Positions 8,900-18,405 of a DNA stretch of 64,000 bases are shown one piece after another. A program made the position numbers and the translations under genes. Numbering within the stretch: position 1 is the first letter of the stretch; every line of letters begins with the position of its first letter. The stretch comes from CBDBBY01 sp965203215 (GTDB lineage Bacteria; Pseudomonadota; Alphaproteobacteria; Rhodobacterales; Rhodobacteraceae), in contig CBDBBY010000001.1 in the NCBI GenBank assembly GCA_965203215.1, positions 434,001 through 498,000 on the forward strand. Direction: 5' to 3'. A model generated the notes under the pieces. It saw only the letters and a list, made by a program, of their open reading frames with translations, did not search any database and was not told the origin of the DNA.

Positions 8900-11365
8900 T
8901 CAAGCTTTGGTGCGCGCGCCCGTCGGGTCGTACATCGGCCTCGCGGAAGCCGCGGCGGGGATCCTTGCGCCGGCAACCTCGATTTCGAAGCTGGAATCCA
9001 GGACCTGCGCGCTCGTTTCCCCTTCGCATGGAACATATCCAAGGCCGACCGCGCCTTTTAAAACGTGGCCGTAGCTTCCCGATGTCAGATGGCTGACGAT
9101 TTCGCCGTCGCGAAGGATGGGTTCGTTATGATAGAGCAGGGGCAGCGGGTCGTTCAGCTTGAATTGCAGCATGCGGCGCCGGAGCCCTTCATCCCGCTTC
9201 CTCAGCACCGCGTCGCGGCCTACGAAGGATTCCTTGTGAATCCCGACCGCAAATCCGAGCCCGGCCTCCAGCACATGGTCTTCGCATGTGATGTCATGGC
9301 CGAAATGCCTGAATGCCTTTTCGGAACGGCAACTGTCCATCATATGCATTCCGCACAGCTTCAAGCCTAAATCCGCTCCGGCCTCCCAAATCGATTCGAA
9401 CGCGTATGCGGCCATGTCCGACGAAATGTAAATCTCCCAGCCGAGTTCGCCGACATAGGAAATCCGGTGGGCGCGGGCGGTCGCAGCCGCGATGTCGATC
9501 CGTTGCGCCGTTCCGAATGGGTTGGCGGAATTGCTCAAGTCCGAAGACGTCACGCGCTGCAGGAGCTTTCTTGAATTCGGACCCATGACGGCGAGCACGC
9601 CCTCCGAACTTGTCATATCGGCGATGACCACGTTGCAGCCGTCCGAATGCCTTGCGAGCCAAGTCTGGTCGGCGAGCCGCGTGGCGGCAGGCGTCACAAC
9701 CAAATAAGCCGTTTCGCTCAGTCTGGTGACCGTGACGTCGGCTTCTATTCCGCCGCGTTCGTTGAGGAATTGGGAGTAGATGATTTTGCCTTGCGGAACC
9801 GAGACATCCGCTGCGCATACGCGGTTGAGGAACCGTTCGGCGTCGCGTCCTTCGACCAGAAGCTTGCCGAACGAGGACATGTCGTAAATTCCGACGTTGT
9901 TCCTGACCGCCAGATGCTCCGCTTCCCAGTTCCGGAACCAATGCTGCCGCGCCCAGCCGTGGCTGTATTCGGCTGCTTCGCCGGATTCGGCATACCAGTT
10001 CGGACGCTCCCATCCCGCGACTTCGCCCATGACGGCGCCCCGCTCAAGCAGGTGCCTGTGGAAGGGCGACCTGCGAATCCCGCGCGCCGTGGCCTTCTGC
10101 CGAAAAGGAAAATGATCGGCATAAAGAAGTCCGAGCGTCTCGCGCGAACGCTCGGCGAGAAACGCCTTGCTCCCATGGAATGGTTCCATCCGCGAGATAT
10201 CGACGTCTCCAAGGTCGAACGGCTTCTCTCCGTCGTCCATCCATTGGGCAAGCGCCATTCCCGCGCCGCCTGCCGACTGTATGCCGACCGAATTGAAGCC
10301 TGCCGCGACAAAGTAGTTGTCCAGTTCCGGCGCAAGGCCCAACAGGTAGGCATTGTCCGGCGTAAAGCTTTCCGGCCCGTTGAAGAATGTTTGGATGCCA
10401 GCGGTTTCGAGAATCGGCATTCTTGCGATCGCGCGTTCGAGAATCGGCTCGAAATGGTCGAAATCTTCAGGAAGCTGATCGAATTCGAAGCCTTCAGGAA
10501 TGCCGTCGAGCGCCCAAGGCTTCGATTCGAGCTCGAACGCGCCGAGAAGCAATTTTCCTGCGTCTTCCTTGTAGTACGCGCACTCGTCAGGAACCCTCAG
10601 CACCGGAAGCGAGCCCAACCCGTTGATCGGCTCCGTCACGATGTAAAAGTGTTCGCATGCTTGGAGCGGAACATTCACCCCCGCAAGCCTGCCGACCGCT
10701 CGGCCCCACATGCCCGCGCAATTGACAACGTTTTCGCACTGGATTGTCCCTTCGCCTTCGGGCGACCTCCATCCGACCGAAACTGCGCGGCGGCCCTTGG
10801 TTTCGATGGATTCGACCTCCACATTCTCGAACAGCCGAGCTCCGTTTTTCTTCGCCCCGCGAGCCAAAGCCATCGCGATGTTCGAGGGGTCGCCCTGGCC
10901 GTCCTTGTCGAGATACACGGCTGAAATGACATCGGAGGTATTCAGGTGCGGGTAGCGCTGCTTTACATCCGAAGGTGAAATCTCTTCTATTTCAACGCCG
11001 AACGCTCTGGCCATCGAAGCCGATCGGAGAAGCTCCTCTCGGCGCTCGTCGGACAAGGCGACCGTGATTGAGCCGCAGCGCACGAAGCCCGTCGCGACGC
11101 CCGTCTCTTCTTCAAGCGTTCCGTACAGCTCCTGCGAGTATTTGGCCAACTTCGTCATGTTGGCGGTTGCTCGGAGCTGCGCAATCAATCCTGCGGCGTG
11201 CCAGGTTGTTCCGGACGTCAGTTTTTTTCGCTCCAGCAGAACAACGTCGGTCCAGCCCAGCTTGGCAAGATGGTATGCGACAGAGCATCCGACTACGCCT
11301 CCGCCAATGATTACCGCTCTGGCGGATTCAGGCACACAATCTCCCGTCATCTGATTCGGTTCCAT
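8900..11365 (-). CDS. Dimethylglycine/sarcosine dehydrogenase-like flavoprotein with GcvT domain (paralogue A)
   Basis: 821 residues. The N-terminal DAO-type FAD domain has the Rossmann motif AVIIGGGVVGCSVAYHLAKL and TTWHAAGL, where the His is the covalent flavin site in DMGDH/SARDH. The FAO_M segment follows, then a C-terminal GcvT-like aminomethyltransferase domain from about residue 430 (WERPNWYAESGEAAEYSHGW onward) including SYVGELGWEIYI. The family demethylates dimethylglycine or sarcosine and passes formaldehyde to tetrahydrofolate. The exact substrate cannot be fixed. It is 106 bp downstream of a paralogue on the same strand. Confidence 0.85.
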   Translation of the reverse strand: MEPNQMTGDCVPESARAVIIGGGVVGCSVAYHLAKLGWTDVVLLERKKLTSGTTWHAAGLIAQLRATANMTKLAKYSQELYGTLEEETGVATGFVRCGSITVALSDERREELLRSASMARAFGVEIEEISPSDVKQRYPHLNTSDVISAVYLDKDGQGDPSNIAMALARGAKKNGARLFENVEVESIETKGRRAVSVGWRSPEGEGTIQCENVVNCAGMWGRAVGRLAGVNVPLQACEHFYIVTEPINGLGSLPVLRVPDECAYYKEDAGKLLLGAFELESKPWALDGIPEGFEFDQLPEDFDHFEPILERAIARMPILETAGIQTFFNGPESFTPDNAYLLGLAPELDNYFVAAGFNSVGIQSAGGAGMALAQWMDDGEKPFDLGDVDISRMEPFHGSKAFLAERSRETLGLLYADHFPFRQKATARGIRRSPFHRHLLERGAVMGEVAGWERPNWYAESGEAAEYSHGWARQHWFRNWEAEHLAVRNNVGIYDMSSFGKLLVEGRDAERFLNRVCAADVSVPQGKIIYSQFLNERGGIEADVTVTRLSETAYLVVTPAATRLADQTWLARHSDGCNVVIADMTSSEGVLAVMGPNSRKLLQRVTSSDLSNSANPFGTAQRIDIAAATARAHRISYVGELGWEIYISSDMAAYAFESIWEAGADLGLKLCGMHMMDSCRSEKAFRHFGHDITCEDHVLEAGLGFAVGIHKESFVGRDAVLRKRDEGLRRRMLQFKLNDPLPLLYHNEPILRDGEIVSHLTSGSYGHVLKGAVGLGYVPCEGETSAQVLDSSFEIEVAGARIPAAASARPMYDPTGARTKA

Positions 11366-11471
11366 CGGTTCGGTTTCAATGCTTCAAGTTTGATCGGCGC
11401 GCCGCCGCTCCTCGGAAGGTATTATCCCGTTCTGAGCCCTGCGGCGGCCATGCCCGCGGAGTCCATGCAAG

Positions 11472-13922
11472 TCAGGCTTTCAGACGCTCGTTTTGCGGAT
11501 CCCACAACGCCGCGTTCCCTTGGATGGCCGCCTTGAATTTTTCGCCGAAAATCTCGATTTCGACTTCAACGCCTTCATTGGCGAGATCCTGCCGCACGAG
11601 GCCGAGCGCGATCGATTGATCGACCCGATATCCCCATCCTCCGGAGGTGACTTCTCCGACGATTTCCCCGTCGCGCCAAATTGTCGACATGTAAGGAGCG
11701 TCGCAGTCGCCAGCCTCGACGACCATCGTCACGAACCTCTTGCGGCTTCCTTGCTGCTTTTCCGAAAGCAACGCAGCTCGGCCTTTGAAGCGTTGAGGCT
11801 TGTCGAACTTTATGAAGCGGTCAAGCGAGCTTTCAAGCAGGGTGTAGTCGGTGGACAGATCGCCTTTCCAAGCGCGATAGCCTTTCTCCAGCCGCAGCGA
11901 ATCGAGCGCCCACATCCCGAAAGGCTTTGCTCCTGCGGCCAGAACAGCATCGTATATCGCCGCGACCTGATCGTTGGAGGCGTGCACCTCCCAGCCGAGC
12001 TCGCCGGCGAAACTCACCCGAGCCAATGAGGCAGGGCGGCCTGCGACGGTCGCCGGCTGGTGGCTGAGCCACGGCATATGGAAATCGGCTTCGGCAATTC
12101 CCGCAAACAGATTGCGGGAGCGAGGGCCGGTGACAATGAGGGTGGTACATTGATTCGTGCAATCATCCAGCCTTAGCGCTCCATTCTTGGGAAGGGACCG
12201 CTGGAGCAGTTCGAAATCATGCCATTGGGCCGTCCCCGCAGTGATCAAAGTGAACGAGTCTTCAGAATGTCGAAGCACCGACATTTCGGTTGCGACACGG
12301 CCTCGGTCATCCGCAAAGTAGGCGAGATTCATTCGCCCGACAGCGGGCAGCCTTCCCGCGATCTGCTTCAGAAGCCAATCGCCGGCTCCGTTTCCGGATA
12401 GATTGAAGCGGGAAAATCCCGGCAGGTCCAAGACGCCGACGTCGTCCCTTACTGCCTCGCATTCCTGCCTGATTCGCTGTTCCCAAGGACCTGACCTAGT
12501 CCACCTCTGCGTTGCGCTTTCCGATGTGTCATCGCCGGATTCAGCAAACCAGTTCGCGCGCTCCCATCCGTTGTACGCACCCATCTGCCCGCCGAGCCCC
12601 ACGATCTTTTCATGAACGGGGGAAAGCTTTCTGTCCCGCCCGGCGGGCCAGGCATGATAAGGAAAGTGCATTGCGTATTCGTGCCCGTAGACTTCGACGG
12701 CCTTCGCTACGCAGTATTCGTGGTCGGTGTAATCGGTGTAGCGACGCGGGTCGCAGGACCACATGTCCCACTCCGTCCGGCCTTCCGTCACCCATTCCGC
12801 CAGCACCTTCCCGGCACCGCCGGCTTGCGCAATCCCGAAGGTAAAGACGCAAGCTTCGAATGCATTCGGCACCCCCGGCATCGGGCCCAGCAACGGGTTG
12901 CCGTCCGGGGCATACGGAATAGGTCCGTTGATTACCTTTGCAATTCCGGCCCTCCCCAAGACCGGCACTCTTGCCATCGCGTCTTCCAAATGCCAGTCTA
13001 GCCGGTCGAGATCGTCTTCGAAAAGCTGAAACGAGAAGTCCTCGGGCATTGGGTCCGCGGCACCGACCCAATGGGCTCGGCAGTTCCGTTCGTACGGACC
13101 CAGATTCAACCCGGACTTTTCCTGGCGGAGGTAGTAGGATGAATCCACGTCCCGCAAAAGCGGCAATTTGCGTCCTGTCTCCCGCGACCATTCCGCGAGT
13201 TCGGCAATCTCGTTTGTCAGAATGTATTGATGGCTCATAGTCGCCATCGGCACGGTGCGGCCGCCGAATGGCTTGAACAGCTCGCCGACGCGCTGAGCAT
13301 AATATCCCGCCGCGTTCACGACATATTCGCATTTTACATTGCCTTTGGGCGTCTCGATTATCCATTCGTCGCCTTCGCGGGATACGCCGACAACCGGAGC
13401 GAACCGCACGACCGTCGCTCCGAGGTCCCGCGCGCCTTTCGCAAGAGCTTGAGTCAATTGCGCCGGGTCGATGTCGCCATCGTAAGGATCGTGCAGAGCG
13501 CCTTTGATGTCATGCGTTTCGATGAACGGGTATTTGTTCTTGATCTCGTCGCAATCGATGATCTGGATGTCCATCCCCTGATAGCGGCCCATTCCGCATG
13601 CGCGCTTGAATTCCTGCATGCGCTCGTTCGTATGCGCCAATCGGATTGAGCCCGTCACATGGTAATTGATCGGATAGTCGACCGCCTCGGCCAAGCCGCG
13701 ATAGAGTTCGGTCGAATAGCGTTGCATGTTCATGATCGACCAGCTGGACGAGAAGGTGGGAACGTTGCCCGCCGCGTGCCAAGTGGAGCCAGCCGTGAGT
13801 TCATTCTTCTCCAAAAGCACGCAATCGGTCCATCCCGCCCTCGCCAGATGATAAAGTGCGGAAGCTCCGACCGCTCCGCCTCCGATGATTGCCACTCTTG
13901 CTGTAGATTTGAATTCGACCAT
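11472..13922 (-). CDS. Dimethylglycine/sarcosine dehydrogenase-like flavoprotein with GcvT domain (paralogue B)
   Basis: 816 residues from ATG 13922 (MVEFKSTARVAIIGG); a 13-residue longer start is less typical. It has the same architecture as its neighbour: FAD-binding VAIIGGGAVGASALYHLARA, flavinylation motif STWHAAGN, FAO_M segment, then the GcvT domain with RVSFAGELGWEVHASND. The two differ enough to suggest different N-methyl substrates, for example dimethylglycine and sarcosine in a glycine betaine degradation chain; this is inference. A palindromic operator-like site lies about 60 bp upstream of the start. Confidence 0.85.
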   Translation of the reverse strand: MVEFKSTARVAIIGGGAVGASALYHLARAGWTDCVLLEKNELTAGSTWHAAGNVPTFSSSWSIMNMQRYSTELYRGLAEAVDYPINYHVTGSIRLAHTNERMQEFKRACGMGRYQGMDIQIIDCDEIKNKYPFIETHDIKGALHDPYDGDIDPAQLTQALAKGARDLGATVVRFAPVVGVSREGDEWIIETPKGNVKCEYVVNAAGYYAQRVGELFKPFGGRTVPMATMSHQYILTNEIAELAEWSRETGRKLPLLRDVDSSYYLRQEKSGLNLGPYERNCRAHWVGAADPMPEDFSFQLFEDDLDRLDWHLEDAMARVPVLGRAGIAKVINGPIPYAPDGNPLLGPMPGVPNAFEACVFTFGIAQAGGAGKVLAEWVTEGRTEWDMWSCDPRRYTDYTDHEYCVAKAVEVYGHEYAMHFPYHAWPAGRDRKLSPVHEKIVGLGGQMGAYNGWERANWFAESGDDTSESATQRWTRSGPWEQRIRQECEAVRDDVGVLDLPGFSRFNLSGNGAGDWLLKQIAGRLPAVGRMNLAYFADDRGRVATEMSVLRHSEDSFTLITAGTAQWHDFELLQRSLPKNGALRLDDCTNQCTTLIVTGPRSRNLFAGIAEADFHMPWLSHQPATVAGRPASLARVSFAGELGWEVHASNDQVAAIYDAVLAAGAKPFGMWALDSLRLEKGYRAWKGDLSTDYTLLESSLDRFIKFDKPQRFKGRAALLSEKQQGSRKRFVTMVVEAGDCDAPYMSTIWRDGEIVGEVTSGGWGYRVDQSIALGLVRQDLANEGVEVEIEIFGEKFKAAIQGNAALWDPQNERLKA

Positions 13923-13958
13923 TTGTTCGCCCTTCGGTTTCAGGACATCAGGACAGCG

Positions 13959-13999
13959 CACGTCGCAACGACATTATTGTCGCAGAATTGCGACGACAT
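13959..13999 (-). promoter_or_regulatory. Palindromic operator-like site upstream of the flavoprotein pair
   Basis: GTCGCAGAATTGCGAC (13979-13994) is a dyad with GTCGCA/TGCGAC arms. An outer half site, GTCGCAACGACAT, repeats the same bases. It sits 57-72 bp before the start of paralogue B and is a plausible binding site for a dimeric regulator; the factor is unknown. Confidence 0.4.
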
Positions 14000-14158
14000 G
14001 CCGTATCGACCGCCAATCGGCCTTGTGCCGGTCAAAATCCGTCAAGTTCGTGAACTTGGCCGACAAATGTTCCGACAGTCGCCCAATTCGACCGCCAAAA
14101 GATGTTGACTGAATGTCGTCCGGCGCGACCGCAATTTTCATGCGCCTCGGCAAGCCGA

Positions 14159-15553
14159 TCAGTCGTGCGGTCCCAGCATAAGCTGGGGTCGGACGATTCG
14201 GTCGAATTCTGACTCGGCAACGAATCCCAGCCTGACGGCTTCCTCTCGCAGCGTCGTTCCGCGCTTATGGGCGGATTTCGCAACTTCCGCCGCTTTGTCG
14301 TAGCCGATTTCCGGGGCGAGGGCGGTAACGAGCATCAGCGATTGGCTGAGTAGTTTCTCGATGCGCTCTCTATCTGCGGAAATCCCGAGAAGGCAGTTCT
14401 CGGTGAATGAATTCACGGCATCGCCAAGCAGCTTGATTGATTGCAGGACATTGTAGACGATTACCGGCTTGTATACGTTCAGCTCGAAATGTCCCTGGCT
14501 GCCGGCAATTCCGACGGCGGCGTCGTTTCCCATCACCTGAACGCAAACCTGCGTCAGCGCTTCGGATTGGGTCGGGTTCACCTTGCCCGGCATTATGGAT
14601 GACCCTGGCTCGTTTTCCGGCAGCAACAGCTCGCCCAAGCCGCATCGCGGACCGGACGCCAAAAACCGAATGTCGTTCGCAATCTTGAACAGCGAAACGG
14701 CGGCGGTCTTCAGCGCGCCCGACATTTCCACCATCGAATCGTGCGCCGCCAAAGGCTCGAATTTGTTCTCTGCCGATGTGAAGGGAGCGCCTGTGATTTC
14801 GGCTATCTTGTTTGCCACCGCGTCGGCCCAGCCGCGCTTGGTATTCAATCCGGTTCCGACCGCTGTGCCGCCTTGCGCCAGAGGGTAGAGGCATTCGAGC
14901 GCCGCTTCCACCCTTGAGACTGCCGATCCGGCCTGCTTGGCGTAACCGGAAAATTCTTGCGAGAGAGTGATCGGAGTCGCGTCCTGGGTATGCGTTCGAC
15001 CGATTTTGATTATGCCTTCGAACTCATCGATTTTATTGGAAAGCCCTGCATGGAATGACCGCAAGGCCGGAAGCAGCAATTCTCTAGTCAGCATTGCGGC
15101 TGCGATGTGCATCGCTGTCGGGTAGGTATCATTCGACGACTGTCCGAAGTTGACGTGATCGTTCGGATGCACTGGATGCTTCGAGCCGATTTTTCCTCCC
15201 AAGCGCTCAATCGCTCGATTCGCGATAACCTCGTTCAGGTTCATGTTGGACTGAGTGCCTGAACCCGTTTGCCAAACTACGAGCGGAAAGTTGTCCGCCA
15301 GACTCCCGTCGATAACGTCGTCGGCAGCGGTCGCGATGGCGTTGCCTACGGCTGAATCGATCAGGCCGAATTCGACATTGACGATTGCGCACGCCTTTTT
15401 GATGATCGCGATCGCTCTGACGATTTCCGCCGGTTGCCGTTCCCAACCGATTCGAAAGTTCTGCAGGGATCTTTGCGTTTGCGCCCCCCAGTACTTGTCT
15501 GCGGGCACATCGATGGGTCCGAAGCTGTCGGTCTCGGTACGTGTGCGGGTCAT
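14159..15553 (-). CDS. fumC: Fumarate hydratase, class II
   Basis: 464 residues, the usual length. It interconverts fumarate and malate in the TCA cycle; cytoplasmic homotetramer without an iron-sulfur cluster. Visible family features are the GTQSNMNLNEVIANRAIE region, the HPNDHVNFGQSSNDTYPT substrate-binding segment and the signature GSSIMPGKVNPTQ. The start overlaps the sspB stop by 4 bp (ATGA), so the pair is translationally coupled, an arrangement common in Alphaproteobacteria. Confidence 0.95.
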   Translation of the reverse strand: MTRTRTETDSFGPIDVPADKYWGAQTQRSLQNFRIGWERQPAEIVRAIAIIKKACAIVNVEFGLIDSAVGNAIATAADDVIDGSLADNFPLVVWQTGSGTQSNMNLNEVIANRAIERLGGKIGSKHPVHPNDHVNFGQSSNDTYPTAMHIAAAMLTRELLLPALRSFHAGLSNKIDEFEGIIKIGRTHTQDATPITLSQEFSGYAKQAGSAVSRVEAALECLYPLAQGGTAVGTGLNTKRGWADAVANKIAEITGAPFTSAENKFEPLAAHDSMVEMSGALKTAAVSLFKIANDIRFLASGPRCGLGELLLPENEPGSSIMPGKVNPTQSEALTQVCVQVMGNDAAVGIAGSQGHFELNVYKPVIVYNVLQSIKLLGDAVNSFTENCLLGISADRERIEKLLSQSLMLVTALAPEIGYDKAAEVAKSAHKRGTTLREEAVRLGFVAESEFDRIVRPQLMLGPHD

Positions 15554-16032
15554 TGGTTGGATTTCCCTTTCGAGCCCCTTCGGAAACTGTCGAGACTCAC
15601 GACCTTGTTTGAACTGTTGTTGGAAATCACTTCGGTCGGCGGCGACGGGCTGGTCGCTTCGTCGCCTTCCTGGGCTTCCATCTGAGTTTCCGCGAAGTGA
15701 AGGCCGAAATTCACGCTCGGGTCCAGGAATGAATTGATGGAATCAAACGCTATGTACAGATCCTGCGGCGCATCTCCGAAATTCAGCGTGACGTGGAAGC
15801 CGTCCGAATCGACGTTCAAGTTTTCGAACCAGTGCTGGATGATTATCGTCATTTTGTCCGGGTACTTCTCGCGGAGCCAAGCCGGGATATTCACGTTCGG
15901 ATGGGTCGTGTCGAAATTTATGACAAAATGGTTGTTTCCGGGCAGCCCGTGCTGCGCTGCGTGGTCCAACGCGGCTGAGATAACGCCTTGGATGGCCTGC
16001 TTCATGATTGCGGGGTAGTTGATTTCGTCCAT
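15550..16032 (-). CDS. sspB: SspB-family ClpXP adaptor
   Basis: 160 residues from ATG 16032 (MDEINYPAIMKQ); an 11-residue extension is possible. It matches the alphaproteobacterial SspB form: HFVINFDTTHPNVNIPAWL, MTIIIQHWFENL and FHVTLNFGDAPQDLYIAFDS form the tag-binding beta sandwich. A low-complexity linker leads to a short basic C-terminal tail (VVSLDSFRR), the presumed ClpX-tethering peptide. It delivers ssrA-tagged proteins to ClpXP. Notably it lies directly beside the tmRNA gene, which encodes that tag. Confidence 0.88.
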   Translation of the reverse strand: MDEINYPAIMKQAIQGVISAALDHAAQHGLPGNNHFVINFDTTHPNVNIPAWLREKYPDKMTIIIQHWFENLNVDSDGFHVTLNFGDAPQDLYIAFDSINSFLDPSVNFGLHFAETQMEAQEGDEATSPSPPTEVISNNSSNKVVSLDSFRRGSKGKSNQ

Positions 16033-16109
16033 TCGGACCGCCCTGATGAGTTGGCATCTTTGCATGATTCAGCAAACTAGAGCGGGTAATTCAATAGGGA
16101 AGAAAAATT

Positions 16110-16500
16110 TGGATGCATGTGGCAGGCTTCTGTTGCCAGGTGCCTGCCGACCCCGCCGTACGGTTGCTAGACCGCCGGGCTTAGGCCCAGCCTGTCAGGC
16201 GGCTCACGCCGCGAGAGCTACTGGAGCACGATTGTCATTGGCAATTGTGCACTTTGGACCGATCACGGCGGTGCCCCACCGAGCGAAAGCATGCTGCAAA
16301 GCAGGGAATCTCGCGATTCCGAACCTCACGGCCAAAACACCTTTACACGTTCGTCGATCCTATTTCGGCCCCTCAATGTTCACCCCAATGATGCGAACTG
16401 AAGACATTGAGTTGGTGGAGCCGCCGGGTACCGCCCCCGGGTCCGATCCGCTTATTACGTGCGCCTTTATCGCCATAGTCCTTACTGAACGACTTCACAT
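16110..16500 (-). ncRNA. ssrA: Transfer-messenger RNA, circularly permuted two-piece form
   Basis: Minus strand. The acceptor piece comes first and ends GGCGGCTCCACCA with its CCA at 16415-16413. The coding piece begins GGGGCCGAAATAGGATCGAC at 16372. The two pieces form a perfect seven-pair acceptor stem, GGGGCCG with CGGCTCC, including the G3-U70 pair read by alanyl-tRNA synthetase. The 40-base segment between them is the intervening sequence removed in permuted tmRNAs. The T arm CCGGGGGCGGTACCCGG is present. Outer ends are approximate. A plus-strand ORF over this region is a shadow. Confidence 0.9.
16204..16242 (-). other. tmRNA proteolysis-tag reading frame
   Basis: Resume codon GCC at 16242-16240, then a frame to TGA at 16206-16204, giving ANDNRAPVALAA. 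With the tRNA-borne alanine the tag is AANDNRAPVALAA. The ANDN start suits SspB binding and the LAA end suits ClpX recognition. Confidence 0.88.
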
Positions 16501-16697
16501 ATGTGGTCTTTCCGCGAAGCAGTCAAGCATTGCTGCGGAACCGGCGGCATAAATCAATGATGTTGTATTTATGAAACAAGGCGGCGCGCGCGCGAATGAG
16601 TGGGCTCGCCGCATCAATTCTTTCGACCGGCGCCGGAATCAACAACCTTTGTTCGATTGAAGCGATCCGGTCCGCGGAGAGAATCCTATCGAACAGG

Positions 16698-16830
16698 ATT
16701 CGACTTGGGTGCGTTTCATGATTTTTGGTCCGGCGACAATTGCAGCCTTCGAAACGCCTAACCCAAGCGGTGCGCGAGAGCGTGGAACCGACTCAGCCAA
16801 GAAACATGAAACGCACCCATTCGACTTCGA
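16698..16830. repeat. Inverted pair of the dispersed repeat (copies 3 and 4)
   Basis: Copy 3, forward at 16698-16729, contains TTGGGTGCGTTTCATGATTT. Copy 4, reverse at 16795-16830, reads on the minus strand TGGGTGCGTTTCATGTTTCT. They are about 65 bases apart, so the transcript could fold into a long hairpin, and the stretch looks like a MITE or REP-type element. Copy 4 touches the stop of the glyoxalase-like gene. No gene is supported in 16501-16832. Confidence 0.65.
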
Positions 16831-16832
16831 TA

Positions 16833-17261
16833 TTACCAGTGGCCGGTGTTCGGCATGCTTGCCCAAGGCTCTGCCGAAGCAAGCGATTCGCCTTTTTGAA
16901 GCAGTTCAATCGAAATGTTGTCAGGCGATCTTACAAACGCCATGTGACCGTCGCGAGGCGGGCGATTGATCTGGACTCCCTTTTCCATCAATTGCGCGCA
17001 TGTCGCGTAGATGTCGTCGACTTCATACGCCAAATGCCCGAAGTGCCGACTGTCCGACGGCAGGCCATCATCTCCGTCCCAGTTGTAGGTCAGTTCGACC
17101 GGACATTCCGGCTGATCCGGCGGGGCAAGGAAGACGAGCGTGAAACGGCCTTTTTCGCTGTCCATGCGCCGAGTCTCTTCAAGTCCCAGCATATTGTAGA
17201 ATGCGATCGACTTTTCGAGATCGAGAACTCTGACCATCGTGTGCAGGTATTTGATTCCCAT
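16833..17261 (-). CDS. Lactoylglutathione lyase-like VOC-family protein
   Basis: 142 residues, the size of bacterial GloA. The two betaalphabetabetabeta modules are clear, with candidate metal ligands in YLHTMVRVLD (His), CPVELTYNWD (Glu), SRHFGHLAYEV (His) and NISIELLQKG (Glu). The family converts the hemithioacetal of methylglyoxal and glutathione to S-lactoylglutathione. All four ligand positions are kept, so glyoxalase I activity is likely, although related VOC enzymes have other substrates. It is divergent from thyX. Confidence 0.8.
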   Translation of the reverse strand: MGIKYLHTMVRVLDLEKSIAFYNMLGLEETRRMDSEKGRFTLVFLAPPDQPECPVELTYNWDGDDGLPSDSRHFGHLAYEVDDIYATCAQLMEKGVQINRPPRDGHMAFVRSPDNISIELLQKGESLASAEPWASMPNTGHW

Positions 17262-17466
17262 CTGCTTATCCTTTCAGGATTGAGTGAAGCCCAGCGCGCC
17301 GGCATCGCGGCGGGGCCTGTTCGAAAGTTGCGGCACGATCACCGGATCTCGCCATTGTGCCCTATATACGTCAGCGGGATAGCATTGTAACCAATAGGCA
17401 ATTGGCGAAGCAATATAACCTCGAACGCATCCGCGTCGTTGATTAATCCAAGGACGACAATGCGTC

Positions 17467-18405
17467 ATGGCAGACCGGAAGGAAGTTGATCGAGTGCCGC
17501 TTACTAATGAACAAACGCAAGAAGTCCACGAACAGAAGAGCAAATCGTTCACTACCCGGCGAGCGGTCAGCGAGGGTCTGGAAGAGCATCTATACGAGGC
17601 GCATCCCGTTTTGGACCACGGCTTCGTCCGCGTCATCGACTATATGGGGAACGATGAGGCAATTGTTCAGGCCGCCAGGGTTTCGTACGGCGCAGGAACC
17701 AAGAAATTGCGAAACGACCAAGGCTTGATCCGCTACCTGATGCGAAACGATCATACCACGCCGTTCGAAATGTGTGAGATCAAGCTGCACGTGAAGCTGC
17801 CGATATTCGTCGCAAGACAATGGATCAGGCACAGAACTGCAAACGTCAACGAGTATTCGGCCAGATATTCCGTTCTGGATCGCGAATTTTATATCCCTGA
17901 TGGCGAAACCCTTGCATCGCAGTCGAACTCAAACAGGCAGGGAAGGGAGCAGTCGCTGCCTTCCGCTGAAGCGGAGCAAGCCATTTCAATTTTCCGGAAC
18001 GACAGCGCACGGGCGTATGATCACTATCAGGAATTGCTTTCGGACGAAGGAAAACAGGGGCTCGCGCGAGAACTCGCGAGGATCAATCTTCCCCAGAACA
18101 TTTATACCCAATGGTATTGGAAAATCGATCTCAACAACCTCTTTCGCTTCGTCGCGCTCCGGTCGGACGCTCACGCCCAATACGAAATCAGGGCATATGC
18201 GCTGGAAATCGCGCGGCTGGTGAAGCTGTGGGTGCCAATTGCGTGGAGTGCCTTCGAAGATTGCAAGCTAGGCGGCAAAACGTGGACGTCGTCACAGATG
18301 GAATGCGTCAGAAGGAAATTGAGAGGCGAACCGGTCGAATTCGAAAACTCGAATCTCTCAAAGCGGGATTGGGAAGAAATCGCCGAGCTATGGCGCGACA
18401 AATGA
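17467..18405 (+). CDS. thyX: Flavin-dependent thymidylate synthase
   Basis: 312 residues. It makes dTMP from dUMP using methylene-tetrahydrofolate, FAD and NADPH. The ThyX motif is present as RHRTANVNEYSARYS near residue 120, with upstream RNDHTTPFEMCEIKLHVKLP and downstream NLFRFVALRSDAHAQYEIRA, all typical of the alphaproteobacterial enzymes. Its presence suggests the organism may lack ThyA. The start ATG 17467 follows a gene-free divergent promoter region of about 200 bp shared with the glyoxalase-like gene. Confidence 0.95.
   Translation: MADRKEVDRVPLTNEQTQEVHEQKSKSFTTRRAVSEGLEEHLYEAHPVLDHGFVRVIDYMGNDEAIVQAARVSYGAGTKKLRNDQGLIRYLMRNDHTTPFEMCEIKLHVKLPIFVARQWIRHRTANVNEYSARYSVLDREFYIPDGETLASQSNSNRQGREQSLPSAEAEQAISIFRNDSARAYDHYQELLSDEGKQGLARELARINLPQNIYTQWYWKIDLNNLFRFVALRSDAHAQYEIRAYALEIARLVKLWVPIAWSAFEDCKLGGKTWTSSQMECVRRKLRGEPVEFENSNLSKRDWEEIAELWRDK

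Noticed and set aside
16019..16552. 177-codon plus-strand ORF
   Set aside because: It lies across the tmRNA gene on the opposite strand; the RNA evidence is far stronger.
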